DNA of 15,339 bases from an uncultured Leptolyngbya sp. Lineage in GTDB: Bacteria > Cyanobacteriota > Cyanobacteriia > Phormidesmidales > Phormidesmidaceae. The translations under genes and the position numbers were made by a program. Below the pieces are notes generated by a model that saw only the letters and a list, made by a program, of their open reading frames with translations, did not search any database and was not told the DNA's origin. Below, piece by piece: positions 1 through 7,519 of this stretch. Location of the stretch: contig CALBPH010000058.1 of NCBI GenBank assembly GCA_937899365.1, positions 1-15,339 on the forward strand, read 5' to 3'. Each line of letters begins with the position of its first letter. Positions within the stretch are counted from its first letter, which is position 1.

Positions 1-162
1 ATCTTTCCAGGCGCTGCCAATATTGTCTTTTCTCACCAACGGCTACCATCCGTGAACGATTTTATCGCGTTGCTTCAGCGCCACGGTGGTTATCTTGTAT
101 TCGTCAGATTAGTTAAGGCAACCAATATCTCTGCAATTTTAGAGAGACAACGGCTACCCTGA
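1..162 (+). CDS. possible C-terminal fragment of a protein cut by the window edge
   Basis: Frame 1 is open from the first base to a TGA at 160-162, giving 53 codons. The product is protein-like, with a stretch reading HQRLPSVNDFIALLQRHGGY and then VFVRLVKATNISAILERQ. No family is recognised. It would converge on the DUF928 gene, whose stop is at 209-211. A chance open run of this length is not rare, so this is tentative. The true start and most of the protein would lie left of the window. Confidence 0.35.
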   Translation: MFPGAANIVFSHQRLPSVNDFIALLQRHGGYLVFVRLVKATNISAILERQRLP

Positions 163-208
163 CACACGAATACCCTCATGCATCAGAACATCTGCCATAC
201 CAACTGGT

Positions 209-949
209 TTAGAAATGAACCACCGTTGATAGGGTTACCTCTGCTTGACTTTGACTTTGTTCCAAAAGACGTTGCACCATCGTTTCAACATCGGTTACCC
301 CCTGATGTCTAGCCATCAACAGTGCCGCAATAGCGTCGTACCAAATCCCTTGATTGGCATAGGTACTTGCCTGTTCCAGGCTAGATAGATTATCCACATT
401 CAAGGATTCCCCATCCACCAGTTCAACAAAGCTACGAGCAGAAATTTCAGGTTGGGTTGCCCCTGGACATGATGCCAGCACTGTCCAGCGATATTTTGTA
501 TCTGGGGTCAGGCGTTTCTCCTGCGGCAAGGTCACACTGACCGTAGAGGTATGGTCAATTGCAATGGTTTGGCTATAGATCGGGGTTGCTAAAGCAGGGT
601 CCGAGAGATGAAAGGTCATCGAGACAGGAACAGTGGTGGTGACGTGCCATGTCAACGTTGGATTTGTAAGCGTTGTTTGGAGTCTTGAGCGGTCCCCTGG
701 TACTACGAGCGATAAGCTACTGCCAGATGGGTTACAGCTAGCGTCTGTTTGTCCCCGCCGTCCCCCTGATAGTGTGGTGCCCACGTTGCCACGCTCAGCA
801 TCTGGAGTCCAGCGAATGCGATCGCTGGCATAGCTAGGGGTAAACACTCCAAGGCTTAGAACGCTCACCAGGATGGCAGACGATATGAGGTGGTTGGGTG
901 TTAGGGTGGCCATCAGTCGTTGCATGGGAAAGAGTCTGGATAGGGTCAT
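209..949 (-). CDS. DUF928 family secreted protein
   Basis: Probable exported cyanobacterial protein of the DUF928 family; no biochemical function is established. From the ATG at 949 the product is 246 aa, within the usual family length. A basic N-terminus and a hydrophobic stretch at about residues 20-38 end in SYA|SD near residue 41, a plausible signal peptidase site. Family features visible are the GGRRGQTDASC segment (62-72), a beta-rich middle that begins LTWHV near residue 99, a second cysteine in LASCPG (161) that could pair with C72, and the helical motif YANQGIWYDAIAALL near the C-terminus. The frame extends upstream to a TTG at 982, but the ATG keeps a normal signal peptide; ATGs at codons 9 and 13 are also possible. 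None of these starts has a clear Shine-Dalgarno. It lies downstream of the CHAT gene on the same strand, and DUF928 genes commonly neighbour CHAT/haemagglutinin genes in cyanobacteria. Confidence 0.8.
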   Translation of the reverse strand: MTLSRLFPMQRLMATLTPNHLISSAILVSVLSLGVFTPSYASDRIRWTPDAERGNVGTTLSGGRRGQTDASCNPSGSSLSLVVPGDRSRLQTTLTNPTLTWHVTTTVPVSMTFHLSDPALATPIYSQTIAIDHTSTVSVTLPQEKRLTPDTKYRWTVLASCPGATQPEISARSFVELVDGESLNVDNLSSLEQASTYANQGIWYDAIAALLMARHQGVTDVETMVQRLLEQSQSQAEVTLSTVVHF

Positions 950-1254
950 GACTGACAAGACATCGCTTATAGGGGTTGGCAATCAGCCAATTTGGAGCAG
1001 TAGACTGCCAGCGTGGCTAATTCTCAGGATGATGTCATCTAAAAGCTACTGGCCAAGCTGACCGCTCGATGCATCCTCTCAATCAGCAACGGCACACTGC
1101 CCTTACTTATTTCTCAATGTATCTTTTGTAACTTGAAACTGGATAAAGAATACTTAAAAGCTAGCTATGGCTATGTACAGACTGGATAAAGTCTCAGCTC
1201 CGGAAATGCTGGGTGTTGGAGCGCATCCTGCCATTGAGAGTCTCTTGCATTACC
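950..1254. other. intergenic region between the CHAT gene and the DUF928 gene
   Basis: This 305-base stretch separates two minus-strand genes. I see no credible ORF, RNA gene or strong terminator. The notable element is an exact 11-base direct repeat, ACTGGATAAAG, at 1138-1148 and 1181-1191. The second copy sits in a small inverted repeat, AGACT-GGATAA-AGTCT (1180-1195). The spacing of 43 bases is close to four helical turns, so a paired protein-binding site upstream of the DUF928 gene is conceivable. No sigma-70 promoter could be placed with confidence. Confidence 0.4.
1138..1191. repeat. 11-base direct repeat pair ACTGGATAAAG, 43 bases apart
   Basis: Identical copies occupy 1138-1148 and 1181-1191, about 190-240 bases upstream of the chosen DUF928 start. 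On the coding strand of that gene they read CTTTATCCAGT. They may be a tandem operator or simply chance; nothing else ties them to a regulator. Confidence 0.4.
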
Positions 1255-4200
1255 TTAATGCCAAGGGTTGCCAACCATGGTAAAACCTGCCCAGTAAAAG
1301 GGATGGGAAAACTCCACTTTTGTTGTTACCTGCCACTCAGTGGGAAGAGAAATATCATCCTGGGATGTATTTAAAATATTGTTTTGAATGTGGGTATTGC
1401 CGTGAGCCAACGAGAGTTGTGCCTGCTGAAGCGACTGAAACCTTAAGGGGGATTGGGAGAGTTGAGAGTAAAATTCCGCCATTAATGCCAATGTCCCTAC
1501 ATCTGAAACATTCCATAGGCTGCCCATGGTCGTTTCGATACCGGCCGCAGCCGCTAGACCCGTAAATCCTAGTTCCGCCTCAGCGCTGCTCAGGGCTGTG
1601 CCACACGCACTTAAAATTAATAGCTCTAACGCTGGCCAACTCAGTTCTTTCATATGATGAAATGTCAGCTTAGAGTTCCAAAACTGAATAAACGATTTAT
1701 TTAAATCACCCGCATTAAACTCGGCATGGGTGGCCAAATGTAACAAATTAGGCTGCTGAGATTGTTGTAACGCTAGAAAGTTATCTAGCGTAAATGTCTC
1801 ATTTAAAAGCACATCAATAGCTTGGGTATTTTGAGCGACAATATCTAACTCAGTGGGGACTGCCGGTAGCTCTTCGAATCCAGTAAATTGATTGGCTCCG
1901 GCTATGAGCGCACGGTGTACCGGAGGTAAATGGCCTAACTGATGTTGTGATAACCCAACGCTGGGAATGATGGACAGTCCATACTGTTCGATCACAAACG
2001 ATTCTCCTTGCATCATGGCCGCCAAGGGAATCGTTCGTAGTCCCTGATCTAGCGAGAACATTATATGTTCGATAGAACGCTCTTCTAATGCTGGTTGGAG
2101 AGGGGCTAAGAGCCAGTTATACATTTGTTGGGCTAGGGCTTTATAGCTTAACGGATCGTCAGGATCTGATACGGCTAGTCGAAATAGGGTGGCTTGTTGG
2201 GTTAACTCAGCCCTGGAAACATTGACCAGATACTGTATTGGTTTACCGGTTGCGGACACCATAATCAGCAGCAGCTGATCGTCTGGGGAAGGATTATTGT
2301 GAGTGCGAGGTAGGATAAACCTGTCTATCGGCGTTTCTGTTGTTGGTGCTGGGGGAACATAGACAGCGTAAACAACGGCTGACTGGGTTGAGTGGCTATC
2401 CTGAGCTCGCTGTAGAGTCTCCTGAACAGCCTGTACCGTCATTGGTTGTGTCTGGGGGAGCTGCCAGTAATCTTCAATGTCTTGGCTAAAATTTTCTTCT
2501 AAATATTGAAACGCTTCCTCATCAAAGTAGTGTAGCTGCCCGTTCAGCCTAGTAAGTTCTGTTTGTTCTGGTTCTAGCCTCAAGGGTTGAGTTGTTTTTT
2601 CTTCTTGTGGCAGAATCTGGGAGGTATTGAGGCTAACGGAGTTGGTAGATGTCTGCTGTAGACCTAAGGGAGGTGGGTTAGAAGATTGAGGCGATTGATC
2701 TGGAATAGATCTGACGGTTGGGCTAGGTGTTGATGGGACTGCTGGCAGACTGTTACTTTCGACGGCTCCAAGATCGACAGTACCGCCCACAATTCTTGTC
2801 TGTCCATGCTGATCGCGAGCGGTAGCGACTGCATTGTTGCCAGCATTAGCCGCTGGGCTATCACTCAACAGTTGATGTGACGGTAGGGAGCCGATGTTGT
2901 TATTGATGGTGGTTAGTCTTGGGTCGAGGGGACTGCTGGCTGTGCCTATGAGTGTGCTGATGGTGAAGCTGGTACTGCCTTGATCGATACCAATGAGGTT
3001 ATGACCTCGATCGCTAAAGTTACCGTCTACATCTGGATTGATGGCAGCATCGTTGTTGGCCACAATCGTGTTCTGTAGAGATGGTGTGGCGACCGTGGTG
3101 CGATTTTCAGAGATGCCCCCGCCAGAGTTGATGGCAAGGTTATTGGTGATGGTTACATTTGTGAGCACAGTCGGGCCGACGGTGCGAATACCGCCACCGG
3201 TCAGGGCCTGATTGCCTGAAATAGTACTGTTGTTGATGTCTAGCTGTGATAGTTCTGAGAGTGAGTTGATGCTGGCGACTTCTATACCGCCGCCGAGGGT
3301 TGCTGCTTGGTTGCCAACAATGGCACTATTTGCGATCGCAACCACCGTTGGCCCATCATCAGCCAGATTGAGGATGCCTCCGCCCGTAAGGGCTGAAATA
3401 TTATTACTCACTAGACTGTCGTTAATCGTAAGCGTGCCACCTAGGGTGTTTACAATGCCGCCACCGCCATCTAAGATTTCAACTCCGGTGGACTGATTTT
3501 CAGAAACAATGCTGTTCAGCAGATTCAGAGTGCCTTGGTTATAAAGCCCACCACCGCTTTGAGCCATGTTTCTCAAGAAAGAACCGGATCTAATCTCACT
3601 ATTGCCATCTAGAAAAACAGCCCCACCCTGCTCATTCGAGCTGTTACTGAGAAAGTTGGCGGTGTCGATTATGGCGTCACCTTCATTAAAGATTGCCCCA
3701 CCGTCTGTCCCTGCGGTATTAGAGGAGAAATTGCTGTTGAAAATCCTCAGGGTGCCATTAGGGTCAACGTCAATGGCACCTCCATGGGCTCCTGCTTGGT
3801 TGTTAGTAAATACACTGTCAGTAATGATCACGGATCCTCGGAGGATGTCGATGGCACCCCCGTCAGACCCGGTACGATTATTGTCAAACGTACTATTAAG
3901 TAAAGTTAGAGACCCCTGGTTGTGAATTGCACCTCCGTCTTGAGAGCTGCCTGTGACCTGATTATTTGTGAACCTTACGTCACTGATAACAATATTATTT
4001 CCACGGTTACTGAGGCCAGCACCATCCGATGCGCTTCGACCGTCTTGGATCGTTAAACCCGTGAGATTAATGGTGTCTCCACTGCTGGTAATGTTTAGAA
4101 CTTGATGATCTCCAGTACCGTTATTGTCTGAATCTCCACTGATGTATGTACCTTCTTGCCCTTGTCCCACAAGGGTCAAAGGTTGATTTAGAGTGATACT

Positions 4201-5856
4201 GTTTCCTTCTCGATAGGTTGTTGCTGCTAGGGTTACCGTGCCCCCGCTAGCGACTGCATCCACACCGTTTTGAATGCTGCCATGAGTGCCCACATTGACC
4301 GTAGTGGCTGTGCCAGATATCTGTCCGCTGCCCTTCAGTGTGATGGTTTCGTTAAGTGTGAGAACAGCAGTATCAATAAATAGATTACCGCTATTGTTAT
4401 TGTTGCTGGCATCGATAGCGGAATCGACAGTAATAGAATTAGTGCTTTGTAAGATCACATTGGTTTGATCTAGGGCATTGGCAACAGTTGACGCGTTGAT
4501 GGAACTGTGGGGAGCCGTGTTTGTATTCGTGTTGATGCTACCTCGGCCCTCATTCTCAACCACCGTTAGATCTGTTGGGTCCAGGAGCCAAAGGCCGGCT
4601 GACCCTCGGAGAGCGTTGGTGTTGACGTTGGCCTGGGGACCAATGGTGAGCTGGGTGAGGCCGGATGTTTCTACGAAGCCTCCATTACCCGTTGTGGCCT
4701 GGGCAGAGATGGTGCCATCAAACGCGGTGGTGCCATCTGACCAGACAATGACTTGTCCGCCATTGCCGGTGTGGATTGCATCGGCGGTGATACGGGTTTT
4801 TGCGGTAATCACCGTTTCGCTAGAGCGGGGTAAGGTTCCGTGACCTTGATAGTCTCCGCCAATGCGAACGGAACCACCGCCGATATCGCCTGATGCGTTC
4901 AGGGTGCCATTAGTTACCTGGATGGAATTTCCCACCAGAGTAATGGCACCGCCTAGTGTTCCTTGGGTGGAGATATTGCCAGAATTTGTGATCAGGGACG
5001 ATGGGTTTCCTGAGGCTGGAGCGCTATTAACTAGGGCTACCGTTCCAGTCTCACTAACGATGAGTTTACTACTGTGATTTATGTCTCCGCCCGTGATTAA
5101 GGCTGGCAATAGCTGTGTCTGGTCTTGGGAAAACTCAAGACTCAGCAAACTACTTGGCTGTCTGAGACGAATGACTTGGTCTGATTCTGGGGCAATTAGG
5201 CTGACTGCCCCACCCGGTGCGTTGAGTGTGCCGTTGTTGCTGATGTGGGGGCCTATTAGACTCAGACTTTCGCCGTTGGGAACCGTCAGCTGGCCCTGAT
5301 TGATCAGGGGGCTTATATGGCTAAAGCCAAACTGACTGGGGGGGCTAACCAACGTTCGATAGTCAGGATTACTGAGGACTTCGAACCACTGGTTGCCATG
5401 GCCAATGTGGGAAGCCGTGGTGGCCATAAAAGAGCCGCCAAGATCAAGACGGGCGTTGGGACCAAAGACGAGCCCGGTGGGGTTAATGAGATATAGGTCT
5501 GCCTGGCTGCCACTGATCTTAAGCAACCCGTCCAGGGTGGAGGCTGTGCCGCCGATGACCTGCCCAATGACGGCTTCGGTCAGAGGCGGGGTAATAAAGT
5601 TGGCCGTCTCCCCCTGGCTGAGGTTGAATTGGTCAAAACTATGGAATAGATTGCCGGCGGCTGGGGTCCCCCCGCTGATGTCAACGCTGTCTTGTCCTGA
5701 GACGATCGTTGCGCTGCTGGTGGGCACGATTGCTTGAGCTATCAGCGTTGTTTGAGTCGAGACAATTGCGGGATGAGGGGCTGCAATTGCCGTATGCTCG
5801 CTGGTGATGATGGGTAATAATGCGAAGGCTACGGTCGCTTTGGCTAACAATTCCAT
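1255..5856 (-). CDS. secreted TPS-domain / beta-helix / CHAT-domain protein
   Basis: Large exported protein of 1533 aa with a caspase-like peptidase at its C-terminus. Order from the ATG at 5856: hydrophobic signal segment cleaved near AIA|AP (about 25); filamentous haemagglutinin N-terminal (TPS) domain, about 35-150, with the NPTG motif at 125-128 followed by a FGPNARLDLGGSF segment; a second beta-rich region ending at a WLLDPTDLTV block near 422; a right-handed beta-helix, about 565-1000, of some twelve coils marked by GG[AG][ILV] and NSxF/VxxN; a DQHGQTRIVGGTVDLGAVE close typical of choice-of-anchor Q proteins, near 1030; a Pro/Ser/Gln-rich linker; and a CHAT domain, about 1155-1530. The catalytic pair is intact: His1377 in LLHLATHAEF and Cys1418 in LILSACGTA. 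TPS proteins are normally exported by a TpsB/FhaC pore, absent here. A TTG at 5889 would add 11 residues. The partner is probably the DUF928 protein downstream. Its target is unknown. Confidence 0.9.
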   Translation of the reverse strand: MELLAKATVAFALLPIITSEHTAIAAPHPAIVSTQTTLIAQAIVPTSSATIVSGQDSVDISGGTPAAGNLFHSFDQFNLSQGETANFITPPLTEAVIGQVIGGTASTLDGLLKISGSQADLYLINPTGLVFGPNARLDLGGSFMATTASHIGHGNQWFEVLSNPDYRTLVSPPSQFGFSHISPLINQGQLTVPNGESLSLIGPHISNNGTLNAPGGAVSLIAPESDQVIRLRQPSSLLSLEFSQDQTQLLPALITGGDINHSSKLIVSETGTVALVNSAPASGNPSSLITNSGNISTQGTLGGAITLVGNSIQVTNGTLNASGDIGGGSVRIGGDYQGHGTLPRSSETVITAKTRITADAIHTGNGGQVIVWSDGTTAFDGTISAQATTGNGGFVETSGLTQLTIGPQANVNTNALRGSAGLWLLDPTDLTVVENEGRGSINTNTNTAPHSSINASTVANALDQTNVILQSTNSITVDSAIDASNNNNSGNLFIDTAVLTLNETITLKGSGQISGTATTVNVGTHGSIQNGVDAVASGGTVTLAATTYREGNSITLNQPLTLVGQGQEGTYISGDSDNNGTGDHQVLNITSSGDTINLTGLTIQDGRSASDGAGLSNRGNNIVISDVRFTNNQVTGSSQDGGAIHNQGSLTLLNSTFDNNRTGSDGGAIDILRGSVIITDSVFTNNQAGAHGGAIDVDPNGTLRIFNSNFSSNTAGTDGGAIFNEGDAIIDTANFLSNSSNEQGGAVFLDGNSEIRSGSFLRNMAQSGGGLYNQGTLNLLNSIVSENQSTGVEILDGGGGIVNTLGGTLTINDSLVSNNISALTGGGILNLADDGPTVVAIANSAIVGNQAATLGGGIEVASINSLSELSQLDINNSTISGNQALTGGGIRTVGPTVLTNVTITNNLAINSGGGISENRTTVATPSLQNTIVANNDAAINPDVDGNFSDRGHNLIGIDQGSTSFTISTLIGTASSPLDPRLTTINNNIGSLPSHQLLSDSPAANAGNNAVATARDQHGQTRIVGGTVDLGAVESNSLPAVPSTPSPTVRSIPDQSPQSSNPPPLGLQQTSTNSVSLNTSQILPQEEKTTQPLRLEPEQTELTRLNGQLHYFDEEAFQYLEENFSQDIEDYWQLPQTQPMTVQAVQETLQRAQDSHSTQSAVVYAVYVPPAPTTETPIDRFILPRTHNNPSPDDQLLLIMVSATGKPIQYLVNVSRAELTQQATLFRLAVSDPDDPLSYKALAQQMYNWLLAPLQPALEERSIEHIMFSLDQGLRTIPLAAMMQGESFVIEQYGLSIIPSVGLSQHQLGHLPPVHRALIAGANQFTGFEELPAVPTELDIVAQNTQAIDVLLNETFTLDNFLALQQSQQPNLLHLATHAEFNAGDLNKSFIQFWNSKLTFHHMKELSWPALELLILSACGTALSSAEAELGFTGLAAAAGIETTMGSLWNVSDVGTLALMAEFYSQLSQSPLRFQSLQQAQLSLAHGNTHIQNNILNTSQDDISLPTEWQVTTKVEFSHPFYWAGFTMVGNPWH
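2860..4030 (-). repeat. beta-helix coil repeats within the CHAT protein gene
   Basis: This part of the gene encodes about twelve degenerate coils of roughly 25-40 residues, each with GGAI, GGGI, GGGL or GGAV followed by a turn and then a segment such as NSTFDNN, DSVFTNN or NSTISGN. The pattern resembles polymorphic outer-membrane-protein and pectate-lyase-like right-handed beta-helices. The repeats are divergent at DNA level, so the array is old rather than freshly amplified. Open frames on the opposite strand here are by-products of the repeat composition. Confidence 0.75.
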
Positions 5857-6137
5857 GGCGCAGTGGTATCCCTGCCGAATAGGAAACAAAGGGGAAGAAA
5901 CGACAGCTTGGTTTTTCTCTATGAGACTGTGAATTTGGTCAAAATTTCCTGTGTAAAACTGACTAACTTGGGTTTAAGTTTTGCTGAAGGTTCTATCAGT
6001 ACCCGCTATCTCGGGTTGATCGCAACCGCTCCCGGCCACACCTTTGCTGGATGTGGGTTTGCTGGGGCTGAGGTGAAACTTACGCAGGATTTCAAACTAT
6101 TGTTTACTTTGGAAGAGTTCGTTTTTCTTGATGCACT

Positions 6138-6518
6138 ATGAATGCTCGTCTGTGTATTGCGATCGCATCTATCTTCGGGGGCTTATCCGTGGCAGGTGGG
6201 GCATTTGGAGCCCATGCACTCAAAGCCCAGCTAACCGAAAAGGCCCTGTCTACCTTTGAGCTAGGCACACGCTACCAGATGTATCATTCCCTGGCATTGC
6301 TACTCGTGGGACTTCTGTGGTTGCAACTTCCGAATAATGGCTGGCTCAGCTACGCTAGCTTGGCCTTTATCATCGGCACTGTAATTTTTTCGGGCAGCCT
6401 CTATGGTCTGAGTTTGTCAGGTGTCAAGATGCTTGGGGCCGTAACCCCCATCGGTGGCGTATTTCTCATTCTTGGTTGGGCGTTTTTAGCCACTGCCGCA
6501 GTCTCGCTGACAAACTAA
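6138..6518 (+). CDS. DUF423 family small integral membrane protein
   Basis: A 126-residue inner-membrane protein of the DUF423 (YgdD-like) family, function unknown. The first hydrophobic helix contains the family signature GGxxVAGGAFGAHALK (about 14-29). It is followed by a conserved ELGTRYQMYHSLALL segment (41-55) and three further hydrophobic helices, making four in total, a normal length and layout. The ATG at 6138 is the natural start because it opens directly into the first helix; no good Shine-Dalgarno precedes it. A HIP1 octamer (6159-6166) lies within the first codons. The gene is divergent from the CHAT gene and 206 nt ahead of egtC, so it may be transcribed with the ergothioneine genes, but nothing functional links them. 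Confidence 0.88.
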   Translation: MNARLCIAIASIFGGLSVAGGAFGAHALKAQLTEKALSTFELGTRYQMYHSLALLLVGLLWLQLPNNGWLSYASLAFIIGTVIFSGSLYGLSLSGVKMLGAVTPIGGVFLILGWAFLATAAVSLTN

Positions 6519-6724
6519 AGCATCGTCGTTGCTGATTTAGGGTGTGAAACGATCTGAGAGATATGCCGATGTTTCCCAGATAAATTCATACCGAGGATCA
6601 GCAATGCCTCATTGTTAGTCTAGCGAGATATATCGATCTGACTACCTGCTTGTTGTTGAGACTATCTAGACTGCACCCTCTCGGGGCTCAACAATCCAGG
6701 CATCCCTATTCTTTCGCCGTTATT

Positions 6725-7519
6725 ATGTGTCGTTTACTTGCCTATTTAGGAGAGCCCATCCCCCTTGAAGAGCTCATCTTTAAACCAGAGCATTCCCTAG
6801 TGGTTCAAAGCTATCAGCCCAAAGAGCTAGAATTTGCCCTCCTCAATGCCGATGGCTTTGGCCTGGGCTGGCATCATCCCGACGATATCGCCGCAGAACC
6901 CTTTATCTATCGCAATGTACTGCCCATCTGGAATGATGCAAACCTACCCCATCTGTGTCGCTATATTCGCGCTAGCTCGTTTGTTGCCAATATTCGCAGT
7001 GCTACGCCAGGGTTACCTTTAGATTTCAGTAATTGCCAGCCGTTTCGCCACGGTCAGCTTCTATTTGTCCATAACGGCTACATCGATAAATTTCGCCAAA
7101 CGCTCTATCGCCCCATGCGAGATCTGATAGGTGACGTGGCCTATCAAAATATCTATGGGCTAACAGATTCTGAACATATTTTTGCCTTGATTACTCACCT
7201 ACTGGAGATGGACTCCCAGTTAAGTTTGCTGGGTGCGGTAGAACAGGCCATTGAGACGATTCAGTCCTTGGCCAACAAATATGATGTGCGGGTGTCTAGC
7301 GTGATTATTTTGAGTGATGGTCAACAACTGGTGGCTGCCCGGTTTGATAATCAAGACAAGGCCCCCTCATTTTACTTTTTGCGTCAGTCAGCTGGGATTA
7401 TTCTGGCCTCTGAGCCTCTATTTGATGGTAATTGGGAACCCCTCACCCAGGCCCATAGTTTGACTGTTGCCGCTAACGATATTCAACCCCACATCCATGG
7501 TTTTTCTGGCGTCTCCTGA
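6725..7519 (+). CDS. egtC: ergothioneine biosynthesis protein EgtC (class II glutamine amidotransferase fold)
   Basis: EgtC hydrolyses the gamma-glutamyl bond of hercynyl-gamma-glutamylcysteine sulfoxide, the product of EgtB, in the cytosol. The product is 264 aa. The start is fixed by chemistry: in this Ntn-hydrolase family Cys2 becomes the N-terminal nucleophile, so the protein must begin MCRLLAYLG at 6725, although the frame stays open upstream to 6650. Further signatures are NADGFGLGWH (41-50), NIRSAT (89-94), NCQPFRHG with FVHNGYI (103-120) that shapes the glutamyl pocket, and TDSEHIFALI (147-156). The next gene encodes EgtB and overlaps this one by 23 nt, which supports EgtC over a generic YafJ-like amidotransferase. 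The exact substrate is inferred from this context. Confidence 0.88.
   Translation: MCRLLAYLGEPIPLEELIFKPEHSLVVQSYQPKELEFALLNADGFGLGWHHPDDIAAEPFIYRNVLPIWNDANLPHLCRYIRASSFVANIRSATPGLPLDFSNCQPFRHGQLLFVHNGYIDKFRQTLYRPMRDLIGDVAYQNIYGLTDSEHIFALITHLLEMDSQLSLLGAVEQAIETIQSLANKYDVRVSSVIILSDGQQLVAARFDNQDKAPSFYFLRQSAGIILASEPLFDGNWEPLTQAHSLTVAANDIQPHIHGFSGVS

Noticed and set aside
3212..5737. Several plus-strand open frames of 60-121 codons across the CHAT gene
   Set aside because: They lie wholly antisense to a convincing 1533-residue protein, are rich in Pro/Ser/Leu as expected from reverse-reading Gly/Asn-rich beta-helix codons, and have no domains.
5863..6141. Plus-strand frame of 92 codons whose TGA overlaps the DUF423 ATG in an ATGA arrangement
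   Set aside because: The ATGA junction resembles translational coupling, but the frame starts inside the opposite-strand CHAT gene's first codons, has only a GTG start with no ribosome site, and its translation matches no known family. It is more likely the divergent promoter region.
6527..6606. Inverted repeat CGTTGCTGAT / ATCAGCAATG and a direct repeat CGATCTGA in the gap before egtC
   Set aside because: The arms are 60 bases apart with a wobble pair, and the 8-base repeat (6550-6557, 6634-6641) is short. I could not connect either to a promoter or known regulator.
6650..6724. Upstream extension of egtC by 25 codons
   Set aside because: EgtC-type enzymes need cysteine as the residue exposed after the initiator Met is removed, so the start must be MCRLL at 6725.
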